Source: Candidatus Subteraquimicrobium carltonvillense
GTDB taxonomy: Bacteria; Actinomycetota; Aquicultoria; Subteraquimicrobiales; Subteraquimicrobiaceae
Assembly (NCBI GenBank): GCA_002339355.1
Contig: DDKQ01000089.1
Coordinates: 1,833 to 21,930, forward strand
DNA length: 20,098 nt
Direction of reading: 5' to 3'
The position numbers and the translations under genes are program-made. This document shows positions 13,309 through 20,098 of this stretch, in pieces (within the stretch, counting starts at the first letter, position 1; every line of letters begins with the position of its first letter). The notes beneath the pieces are model-generated. The model saw only the letters and a program-made list of their open reading frames with translations. It did no database searches and was not told where the DNA came from.

Positions 13309-15231
13309 ATGAAACGTTCAGGCAGATTTACGAAAAATGCAAAGCATCTGAAGGAAATCGCTGCGGTCATAATTATCGCCGCCATGACTTTTGTCATGAA
13401 TATTCCAGGGGCTTTTCCCGCTCGTCTGGCGGACTCTGATCACATCCTTCCCGAATGCTCAACTCATTTCAGAAACCCACCTGCCCCTGTAAGTAGTGCA
13501 GTACTATACTGCACTGCAAGCCAGTGGACAGGCGAGATATTAATTAAATACAAATCGAACCATATAACCTCCGCCCAACCCCGACCCGTCGGGGCAGGCA
13601 AGATTAAGCACCTGGAAGTTCACAGAGTGAAAATCCCTGAAGGTGCAGATGTGGAAGAGATAATAGAGAAATACGGGAATGATCCCAGAGTTGAATTTGC
13701 CGAGCTCAATTACCTCAGAGAGGCATTCGTGGTGAAGCCCAATGATCCCTACTATTCGGAAGATCAAAATCCATATGGTTGTTCCCAATGGTCACTCCAA
13801 ATCACGGAGTCGAATTACGGTTGGGATATAGAGAAGGGAAACGGTAATATCGTCATAGCTGCCCTGGATACCGGAATAGATCTCATACATCCGGATCTCC
13901 AGGATAAGATCTGGATCAATTCCAATGAAATTCCCAACAACGGATTAGACGATGACAAGAATGGCTACGTCGATGATTACAACGGCTGGGACTTTGCAAA
14001 TAATGATAATGACCCCACGGACGATCATGGTCACGGTACACATGTGGCGGGGATTGCAACCGCTGAGACGGATAACTACAAGGGAATAGCTGCAATGTGC
14101 TGGGGAGCAAAGACAATGCCAGTGAAGGTTTTAAATAAATATGGCATGGGAACGGATTATTACGTCGCTCAAGGAATTATTTATGCCGCTGACAATGGTG
14201 CCAAGGTGATAAATATGAGCCTGGGTGGCTCGTTTCCCTCAACTACCTTGCAGAATGCTATAGATTACGCTCACGATAAACGTTGCGTAGTTGTGGCGGC
14301 AGCGGGAAATCTCTCCAGCAAATCATCTCTTCCCTATACATGCTATCCTGCAGCTTGTGAACATGTCATCGCCGTTTCAGCAACCGATAAGAATGACGAA
14401 AGACCCTATTGGTCGAATTATGGCTCCTTTGTCGATGTCGCAGCTCCCGGCGAGAACATCCTGAGTACTTTCTGGTATCCTTATTTTAATCCTCCTCACG
14501 TCTACGCTTATGGATCTGGAACATCCATGGCTGCACCTCATGTATCGGGTCTAGCTGCTTTGGTCGCTTCCAAGTATCCAACGCTTACTCCCGATGAAGT
14601 AGAAAAGAAGATTGAACTAGCAGCGGATGATCTTGGACCAACCGGTAAGGATGATTACTACGGATACGGGAGAATAAACACCTGTCAAGCCCTTGTGCAC
14701 TTTCGAGATGTAATCCCCAATTACTGGGCTTTCAATGAGATCGAGTTCATGGCGGATCGGGAGTTGATCTCAGGATATCCAGATGGACTCTTCCGCCCAG
14801 CTGACCCCATGTTCAGATCACAGTTCACAAAGATGCTCGTGAACTCCTTGGGGCTTATGCTAAACCAGGAATATAAGGGATACTTCACGGATGTTCCGAA
14901 CAATCACTGGGCGTGGCAGTATATCGAAACTGCAGCAGACGGCGGGCTGGTGGAAGGCTATAGCGATGGGAAATTTGGTCCTGAAGATATTACTTCAAGA
15001 GCACAGCTTGCCAAGATGCTCGTCTTGGGACTGGGAATATCCCTGAATGCGAGTTATAAGGGATACTTCACGGATGTTCCGAACAATCACTGGGCGTGGC
15101 AGTATATCGAGACAGCGAAAGATGCGGGAATAATCAAAGGCTATTCGGATGGAAGCTTCAAGCCCGAAGAAGTAGTGAGAAGAGATCAAACCACCGTGAT
15201 GATCTACAGAGCATTGTTCGAATCAAGGTAA
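13309..15231 (+). CDS. subtilisin-like (S8) serine protease with three SLH domains
   Basis: A 640-residue exported protease. Signal/anchor segment about 15-38, a propeptide about 70-140 (EILIKYKSN to VEFAELNYLREA, inhibitor-I9/fervidolysin-like), then the S8 domain about 150-462. The triad is intact: D187 (ALDTGID), H242 (DDHGHGTHVAG), S406 (GSGTSMAAPHVSG), with oxyanion N334 (AAAGN). NGLDDDKNGYVDDYNGWDF (211-229) is the calcium-binding insertion common in thermostable members. Three SLH domains at about 465-640 tether it to the wall. RBS AAAGGGAG is about 7 bases before ATG. Two perfect palindromes in the DNA of the pre/pro region encode family-atypical residues. It is divergent from the amidase. 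It could mature neighbouring surface proteins or digest external protein. Confidence 0.95.
   Translation: MKRSGRFTKNAKHLKEIAAVIIIAAMTFVMNIPGAFPARLADSDHILPECSTHFRNPPAPVSSAVLYCTASQWTGEILIKYKSNHITSAQPRPVGAGKIKHLEVHRVKIPEGADVEEIIEKYGNDPRVEFAELNYLREAFVVKPNDPYYSEDQNPYGCSQWSLQITESNYGWDIEKGNGNIVIAALDTGIDLIHPDLQDKIWINSNEIPNNGLDDDKNGYVDDYNGWDFANNDNDPTDDHGHGTHVAGIATAETDNYKGIAAMCWGAKTMPVKVLNKYGMGTDYYVAQGIIYAADNGAKVINMSLGGSFPSTTLQNAIDYAHDKRCVVVAAAGNLSSKSSLPYTCYPAACEHVIAVSATDKNDERPYWSNYGSFVDVAAPGENILSTFWYPYFNPPHVYAYGSGTSMAAPHVSGLAALVASKYPTLTPDEVEKKIELAADDLGPTGKDDYYGYGRINTCQALVHFRDVIPNYWAFNEIEFMADRELISGYPDGLFRPADPMFRSQFTKMLVNSLGLMLNQEYKGYFTDVPNNHWAWQYIETAADGGLVEGYSDGKFGPEDITSRAQLAKMLVLGLGISLNASYKGYFTDVPNNHWAWQYIETAKDAGIIKGYSDGSFKPEEVVRRDQTTVMIYRALFESR
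13495..13515. repeat. 9-bp inverted repeat inside the protease pro-region
   Basis: AGTGCAGTA, CTA, TACTGCACT. It falls in codons for residues about 63-69 (SAVLYCT), between signal peptide and propeptide, and keeps the frame open. Confidence 0.65.
13579..13594. repeat. 7-bp GC-rich inverted repeat inside the protease propeptide
   Basis: CCCCGAC, CC, GTCGGGG. It encodes QPRPVGAG (about residues 90-97) within the propeptide, an insertion-like stretch between IKYKSN and the next strand LEVHRVKIP. It looks like a REP-type palindrome within a gene. Confidence 0.6.
14872..14927 (+). repeat. 56-base exact repeat between SLH2 and SLH3 of the protease (copy 1)
   Basis: Identical to 15055-15110, 183 bases (61 codons) away. 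It encodes YKGYFTDVPNNHWAWQYI. Confidence 0.9.
15055..15110 (+). repeat. 56-base exact repeat between SLH2 and SLH3 of the protease (copy 2)
   Basis: Partner of 14872-14927. The multiple-of-three spacing means unequal exchange would gain or lose one whole SLH unit in frame. Confidence 0.9.
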
Positions 15232-15437
15232 CCCCTCGAACTGCAGAAAAAATCTCGCCTTTTTACAGGAATCCATTGATCGGGAAGCGAATAACCCCCA
15301 AAAGGCATTGAAGCATATGTCCTTGTAATCACGGAACAATTATACTGGCTAACGGCTACGAGCGATTTTAGCCGACTCGATCCAGGATTTTTAGCGGGTT
15401 GGTTTTTATTTTCGGGTGAAGGAGATGAAAAATCAAA

Positions 15438-17189
15438 ATGAGAAAATCGATTTTGGGAGGGAAAAGGTATCTAGCTTTGCTTGTCATCATCATATTTATA
15501 CTTACTTTAATCCCCATCTCACCTGCCACTGCCACGGAGGTAAGTGGAGAAATCACTACGGATACTACTTGGACCGTAGCTGGTAGCCCTTACATCGTGA
15601 CGGGTGATGTATTCGTGTGTAACGGAGCCACCCTAACCATCGAGCCTGGGGTGACGGTTAAGTTCAATAAAGGAGTAGATGGGACGCTATTTGCTCTATG
15701 GATTGGTTTAAGTGCCGAGTATACTCCAGAAGAAGGAACACTCACCGCCGATGGTACTTGGGATGACCCCATCATATTTACCTCCAACCAACCCTCTCCT
15801 CTACTAGGGGATTGGGATTGTATCTATTTTAGCGATTTAAGCGTGGACGCGAACTGCATTGTGGATAACTGTATAATTGAATATGCCTCCTGGAGCATCC
15901 TGTGCGATTATTCCTCCCCAATTATCAGCAATAATCTCCTTATGGATACTGAATATTATGGTGTTTGCTGCTGGGAGGCTTCCCCAAGTATCACCGACAA
16001 CGTGATTATTAACAATGGGGTTGGCATCTATTGCGATAATTCCAACCCAACCATTACCGGCAATGTGATTACCAACAACGGTTATGGCATCGGGTGTTGG
16101 CAATCCTCGCCGCTGATCGAAGGAAACATCATATTATATAACAGTGCAGTTGCTTCTGGCATTCATCTGGAATACTCCAATGCCACAGTTGTAAATAACG
16201 AGATAATTGGCAATAATCACGGTATCTACTGTGATAATTCATCCCCGAGCATTATCAACAACACCGTCGCTGACAACCCCGCTGATGGCATACGTTGTAC
16301 ACTTTCCTCTCTTCCCTCAATCATGAATAATATCATTACTGGAAATTATGACGGTGGAATTTATTGCGATGCTACTTCCTCCCCCACCATCAGCTTTAAT
16401 GATGTCTGGGGTAATAATCCGGATTATGCTGGTTGTTCGCCCGGTACCGGAGATATCTCAGCCGATCCCCAATTTGTGGATGCGGCGGGTGGAGATTATC
16501 ACCTTCGGTCCGGCTCTCCTTGCATTGATGCGGGAACAAATACTGGAGCGCCGAGTGTTGATTTGGAGGGCAACCTTCGTCCATATGATGGAGATGGCGA
16601 TGGTGTTGCCACCGTAGATATGGGTACATATGAGTGCTTTGCCCTGCCCGCGGAACCCACATTCCCCGATGTTCCCAGCGATTTTTGGGCATACTATGAG
16701 ATCGAATTCATGGCATATCGGGGGATAATCTCCGGCTATGCCGATGGACTCTTCCGCCCCGCGGATCCCGTCACCAGGTCACAGTTCACCAAGATGCTCG
16801 TGAATTCCCTGGGATTTCCCTTAAACACCAAGTACAAAGGTTACTTTACCGACGTTCCACAAGATCATTGGGCCTGGCAGTACATAGAGACAGCCTATGA
16901 GATGGGGATCATCAGAGGTTATGGAGATGGAAGATTCGGTCCCGAGGATCTGGCAACCAGAGCTCACCTTGCTACCATGCTGGTCAGGGGACTGGGAATA
17001 ACCGAAAACATGCAATACCAGGGATATTTTCCCGATGTACCATCAGATCATTGGGCGTGGCAGTACATCGAGACGGCAAAGGATTGGGGAATAGTGCAGG
17101 GCTATGGTGATGGTCTGTTCAGACCAGAGGAATGGGTGAGAAGAGATCAGACCGCGGTGATGATCTACAGAGCGGTATTCGGACCCTAG
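15438..17189 (+). CDS. secreted right-handed parallel beta-helix protein with three SLH domains
   Basis: A 583-residue exported protein. Signal peptide about 1-32 (ending PATATE), a capping region WTVAGSPYIVTGDVFVCNGA with TLTIEPGVTVKF (about 45-75), then a beta-helix of about 130-330 built of roughly 20-23-residue coils such as SPSITDNVIINNGVGIYCDN and NPTITGNVITNNGYGIGCWQ (PbH1/NosD type). A closing DUF1565-like part has ADPQFVDAAGGDYHLRSGSP. SLH domains occupy about 409-583. Beta-helices of this kind bind or cut polysaccharides; no catalytic residue can be named, so it may be an adhesin or structural S-layer-associated protein. AAGGAG lies 13 bases before ATG, a long spacing. It follows the protease by 206 bases that hold a short CGGCTA/TAGCCG hairpin and no gene. 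Confidence 0.9.
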   Translation: MRKSILGGKRYLALLVIIIFILTLIPISPATATEVSGEITTDTTWTVAGSPYIVTGDVFVCNGATLTIEPGVTVKFNKGVDGTLFALWIGLSAEYTPEEGTLTADGTWDDPIIFTSNQPSPLLGDWDCIYFSDLSVDANCIVDNCIIEYASWSILCDYSSPIISNNLLMDTEYYGVCCWEASPSITDNVIINNGVGIYCDNSNPTITGNVITNNGYGIGCWQSSPLIEGNIILYNSAVASGIHLEYSNATVVNNEIIGNNHGIYCDNSSPSIINNTVADNPADGIRCTLSSLPSIMNNIITGNYDGGIYCDATSSPTISFNDVWGNNPDYAGCSPGTGDISADPQFVDAAGGDYHLRSGSPCIDAGTNTGAPSVDLEGNLRPYDGDGDGVATVDMGTYECFALPAEPTFPDVPSDFWAYYEIEFMAYRGIISGYADGLFRPADPVTRSQFTKMLVNSLGFPLNTKYKGYFTDVPQDHWAWQYIETAYEMGIIRGYGDGRFGPEDLATRAHLATMLVRGLGITENMQYQGYFPDVPSDHWAWQYIETAKDWGIVQGYGDGLFRPEEWVRRDQTAVMIYRAVFGP

Positions 17190-17369
17190 TGGCAGATATT
17201 CACCTAAGCACCAAGCGTGACCAAAATTGCAGCGACCCTAATTTAACGGAGTTTAATATTTTTGCTTCTTTTGTATACTGAACGCCAGGGTAGCCCCAAA
17301 CAAAATACCGCCGATGGCGTGCATAGCGTAGCGTTACTTTCCATGGTAAGCTGTTCTAGGGTAGTGCAT

Positions 17370-17942
17370 ATGAGAAAGTTTCATCGAGTTTTGGGGATAT
17401 TGCTCATTTTCTTCTTTATTTTCCCCATCTTGGCTGGGTGCAAAGGCGCTTTGGAGAAAGAGGGTGTGGGAGAGAAAGTAAAACCTCAGAAGCCAGACAA
17501 GAAATACTATAAGCTCGGCCCAAGGGATGAGCACGGAAATAGGGCTTGGGTGCCTAGGGAGCTTGAAAGCATCATTCTCTGGAAAAAGAAAAAGGGCAAA
17601 GTCCTAATGTCAGAAGACAAATACTTCGATGAGCTGAGACAAGCCTGCGAGGAGGTTTTCTTCTCCGTGGATGAACTTATTAAGAGACCTTTTAATTATT
17701 CGATTTACTACATCCGAGCCGGTTTTGAAGTTGTGGTTCTCGAATACAAGGAGCGATTCTATGTGGAAAGACCAGGCGTTGATTGGTTCAAAGATGTTTT
17801 AGACGAGGATAAAAAGCCTTTCTTTGTCCTCAACGAAGACTCCCCTGACATACTTCATTTGTCAACGGGTGGGTTTGTGATTCATAAAGATCTTACTCAA
17901 GTCAGAGAGCTCGTCAAGAAAGTTTGGGAGGAGGATCCGTGA
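17370..17942 (+). CDS. lipoprotein of unknown function, coupled to the caspase-like protein
   Basis: A 190-residue lipoprotein: basic start MRKFHRV, hydrophobic core ILLIFFFIFPI, lipobox LAGC with C24 as lipidation site. The mature part is charged and lysine-rich, with KKYYKLGPRDEHGNRAWVPR, YFDELRQACEEVFFSVDELI and a final amphipathic helix VRELVKKVWEEDP. No family recognised. Starting at 17262 would bury this signal peptide 36 residues in, so ATG 17370 is preferred, although the ribosome binding site is weak (AGGG). Its TGA (17940-17942) shares one base with the next ATG, and AGGAGG for the next gene lies in its last codons, so the two products are probably made together. Confidence 0.82.
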   Translation: MRKFHRVLGILLIFFFIFPILAGCKGALEKEGVGEKVKPQKPDKKYYKLGPRDEHGNRAWVPRELESIILWKKKKGKVLMSEDKYFDELRQACEEVFFSVDELIKRPFNYSIYYIRAGFEVVVLEYKERFYVERPGVDWFKDVLDEDKKPFFVLNEDSPDILHLSTGGFVIHKDLTQVRELVKKVWEEDP

Positions 17943-19720
17943 TGAGAAGAAATCAGAGATTTAGTGTATTACTTTTAATCCTTTGTTTTCTCTTAAGTAT
18001 GACTTCTCATCGTGCGTACGCGGAGACGAGTTTTTCCACTCTTTATGTAGATGATTATGTAAAATTGTGTGATCTTAATCGTGACGATGCTCTGGTAGTT
18101 GATGATTGGTTCTTTATCAACTTGGGATGGATTCGGGATCAGTTTGAGGATGCTCAAGCCTGGGACTTTTACACCACTGGTCGGTATAGTGATTTCATCT
18201 ACTACACCGGTCACGGTTACGCTCCACCCTATCCCGGAGGGAGTGTTGACCCCATCGAGCCTTCCGCCGGTCCCACCATAAATACCTGGGAAGGGGCACT
18301 GTGTTTTAAATATTGGGGCGATAGCACTGAACCAACGACTCAAAAGAGGGGATGTTGGATCAAAGACGACACTTCCAATGCCAACTCCCTAAAGTGGAGA
18401 TATGGCTTTGTTACTTCCAGTTTAACGAGCAAGCTTTATGGGTATGATACTCCCGGTTACCCCGATCGGGATGTGGAGTGGCTTTATTTTGCAGCTTGCG
18501 ATGAATTAAGGCGGAATGGCTGGCGGTATGCCTTCAATAGAGGAATCAATCTCATTCTCGGATATCGTGATCTAAGCACCGAGGGTAGAGATGAGTATAT
18601 AACTGACCAATTCTTCAAATACGTTACGGGAAGCATTGAGCCTCCGGCAGATACCCTGTGGTCACCCTTCATCAAGGCAAATCACGATAAAGGGCTTGCA
18701 GGTTACGATCGGGTGAACTGGGCCATCAATGGCTACCTGAACCACCGCTATGATTGGTTGCATGGCTTCAATCCCCCACCGGGTTACACAAATTACACGC
18801 CCTATGCATATTCCGATGAGAATGCCATCTACCAGTGGAATGAAAGCAATTACCTGGGAACTCCCTATCATCTAACGAGAGCCCCTAAACCCATTTGGTA
18901 TCTCCTTTGGATTGCCCTCAAGAATCTCTTTTGGGAAGATAGAGCTCATGCTCAAGCTCCTCTTTCCCTGGCTCAGGGGAAGGTGCTGGTGGAAACACCC
19001 TTGAGCGAAGAGAAACCTCTGGTTGCCTCGGTTTCCATTAAGAAAGAAGAAGTGCAAGCGGAAGAAATGGCACAAAGATTGCTTCAGGGGAATCTCGAAA
19101 GAAAAGAATTTGAGGGAATAGTGAGCTATACCGATGGGAAAAACGGTGTCTCCTTCTATCCCATTGGTGCCTTCACTTATGGCAATGAAAGCCTGGAAAC
19201 TATCCCCACAAAGATGAGTGAAGAAGAAGCCAGAAAAAAGGCGGAAGAGTTCATCGAAAGGATGGGTGGTTTAAAGGAGGGTTACTTCCTCTCAAAGGTT
19301 TCAACCATCAATCAAGAGAAGCTCTCCACGGGAGAAAGCGAGATCATTGCCTGGTGCTTCGAATACAGACCGAAGGTTAAGGGGATTCCCATTGTTGGTC
19401 CCGGTGGTCCTCAAATAGATATCATTGTAAGTGACAGTGGCATATTCCATTGTCTGTCCTATACCCCCTCCTTTCAAGAGGGCTCTTCAAAGAGAATTCT
19501 CTCACAAAAGGAAGCGGTGGAGAAAGCTGCTTCAAAGATGGCGGATAATTTTAAACCCCGTCTTCCCGTAACGATAGAAAAAGTTGAATTCGCCTATCAT
19601 TCCCCTTCATTTGACGAACAGGGTACCGATCTTAAGCCCGTTTGGTGTCTGCAAACTGATAAAGGAGAAGTCTATGTGGATGCTATCTTGGGAGAAGTTC
19701 TTACAGGTCCTTTGAAGTAA
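17942..19720 (+). CDS. secreted caspase-like (clan CD, DUF6345-like) protein with C-terminal YpeB/PepSY-like region
   Basis: A 592-residue exported protein, signal peptide about 1-27 (ending AYAE). The N-terminal half has the clan CD pattern: hydrophobic strand then His-Gly (FIYYTGHG, H91) and hydrophobic strand then Cys (VEWLYFAACDEL, C186), followed by WRYAFNRGINLILGYRD. This matches my memory of DUF6345, a poorly studied caspase-fold family. At about 318-339 a hydrophobic stretch (IWYLLWIALKNLFW) ends in AHAQA, like a buried second signal peptide. The rest holds helix/strand repeats such as MSEEEARKKAEEFIERMGG and LSQKEAVEKAASKM, ending PVWCLQTDKGEVYVDAILGEVL, typical of PepSY/YpeB folds that inhibit proteases or bind wall. 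AGGAGG is about 7 bases before ATG. No SLH anchor is present. Confidence 0.82.
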   Translation: MRRNQRFSVLLLILCFLLSMTSHRAYAETSFSTLYVDDYVKLCDLNRDDALVVDDWFFINLGWIRDQFEDAQAWDFYTTGRYSDFIYYTGHGYAPPYPGGSVDPIEPSAGPTINTWEGALCFKYWGDSTEPTTQKRGCWIKDDTSNANSLKWRYGFVTSSLTSKLYGYDTPGYPDRDVEWLYFAACDELRRNGWRYAFNRGINLILGYRDLSTEGRDEYITDQFFKYVTGSIEPPADTLWSPFIKANHDKGLAGYDRVNWAINGYLNHRYDWLHGFNPPPGYTNYTPYAYSDENAIYQWNESNYLGTPYHLTRAPKPIWYLLWIALKNLFWEDRAHAQAPLSLAQGKVLVETPLSEEKPLVASVSIKKEEVQAEEMAQRLLQGNLERKEFEGIVSYTDGKNGVSFYPIGAFTYGNESLETIPTKMSEEEARKKAEEFIERMGGLKEGYFLSKVSTINQEKLSTGESEIIAWCFEYRPKVKGIPIVGPGGPQIDIIVSDSGIFHCLSYTPSFQEGSSKRILSQKEAVEKAASKMADNFKPRLPVTIEKVEFAYHSPSFDEQGTDLKPVWCLQTDKGEVYVDAILGEVLTGPLK

Positions 19721-19759
19721 AAAATAGGTTAAATGAGAATTTTAGACGGGAGAAAGCAA

Positions 19760-20098
19760 ATGCGCTACTTAAGTCATCTAAAAAGAACAAATTATAAGAG
19801 CATGGTAGCAAAGCTTATGGTGCTCATCTTGATGATTTTCACCATCTTCTCCACTGCCCTGGAGGTACTCGCCCAAGATGGTTCCATCTCAGGTAGGATA
19901 ACGGATGAAGCTGGCAAACCTCTGACCGGTATAATAGTTCAGGCCACTGCTACTTGGTTGGGAGGAGAACCTCCTGGAGAACCCGGTGAGTTCGGTTCCG
20001 CTTTAACGGATGAAAATGGTCACTACAGAATCGTTGGTCTTCCATCCGGAGAATACTGGGTCTCAACCTGGAATGACCAAGGTTATATGGATGAATAC
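19760..20098 (+). CDS. secreted protein with carboxypeptidase-regulatory-like (CarboxypepD_reg) domain, 3' end outside window
   Basis: A frame open to the right edge, 113 codons visible. ATG 19760 has GGGAG about 8 bases upstream; an in-frame ATG at 19733 lacks one. Signal peptide: basic start, then MVLILMIFTIFSTALEVLAQ, cleavage near residue 39. The following GSISGRITDEAGKPLTGIIV ... SALTDENGHYRIVGLPSGEYWV is a standard transthyretin-like regulatory/Cna-B-type beta-sandwich, common as a spacer in large surface proteins. It starts 40 bases after the caspase-like gene and probably continues the same transcript. Further domains, perhaps SLH, lie beyond the window. Confidence 0.85.
   Translation, partial: MRYLSHLKRTNYKSMVAKLMVLILMIFTIFSTALEVLAQDGSISGRITDEAGKPLTGIIVQATATWLGGEPPGEPGEFGSALTDENGHYRIVGLPSGEYWVSTWNDQGYMDEY

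Noticed and set aside
17262..17369. Longer N-terminus for the lipoprotein gene starting at 17262
   Set aside because: It would place a clean lipoprotein signal peptide 36 residues inside the protein; the extension has no domain-like character.

Overview
The window looks like a chromosomal cell-surface locus from a thermophilic or subsurface anaerobic, Gram-positive-type bacterium. That call rests on triple S-layer homology (SLH) anchors, SpoIID/LytB and Amidase_3 wall enzymes, strong AGGAGG-type ribosome binding sites, frequent GTG/TTG starts and a VapBC module. A hot-spring or groundwater Actinomycetota or Bacillota lineage would fit, but the lineage is an inference and no marker gene is present.

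Left edge (1-1846): the tail of a transposase-like protein, a minus-strand VapBC toxin-antitoxin pair with a readable promoter/operator, then about 770 bp without an intact gene. This gap holds two or three broken small ORFs and several degenerate tandem repeats that all share a 7-nt period.

Glycan block (1847-10067): wecB (UDP-GlcNAc 2-epimerase, supplies UDP-ManNAc) is minus. A small plus-strand exporter-like gene follows. Then comes a minus-strand run, read from high to low coordinates: a DUF2142-like GT-C membrane protein, a small anchored protein overlapping it, a second GT-C-like membrane protein, a Glf/HemY-like FAD enzyme, a DPM1-type GT2 and an EamA/SMR-type small flippase. GT2 + small flippase + GT-C is the usual logic of a polyprenyl-phosphate-sugar pathway: charge the lipid, flip it, transfer the sugar outside.

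Surface protein block (10118-17189): the minus-strand run begins with an SLH-amidase and an SLH-SpoIID protein, whose SLH cassettes are almost identical in DNA. Divergent from them, on the plus strand, are an SLH-subtilisin protease and an SLH parallel beta-helix protein. Twelve SLH domains sit in four genes, three per gene. SLH domains usually bind pyruvylated secondary wall polymers that often contain ManNAc, so wecB and the glycan genes could build or decorate the polymer these proteins bind. That link is inferred.

Right end (17370-20098): a lipoprotein translationally coupled to a secreted protein with a caspase-like (clan CD, DUF6345-like) His/Cys core and a C-terminal YpeB/PepSY-like region, then a secreted protein with a carboxypeptidase-regulatory-like domain that runs off the window. 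The lipoprotein/caspase-like pair is the best candidate here for an undescribed system. No tRNA, rRNA, CRISPR array or recognisable riboswitch was seen.
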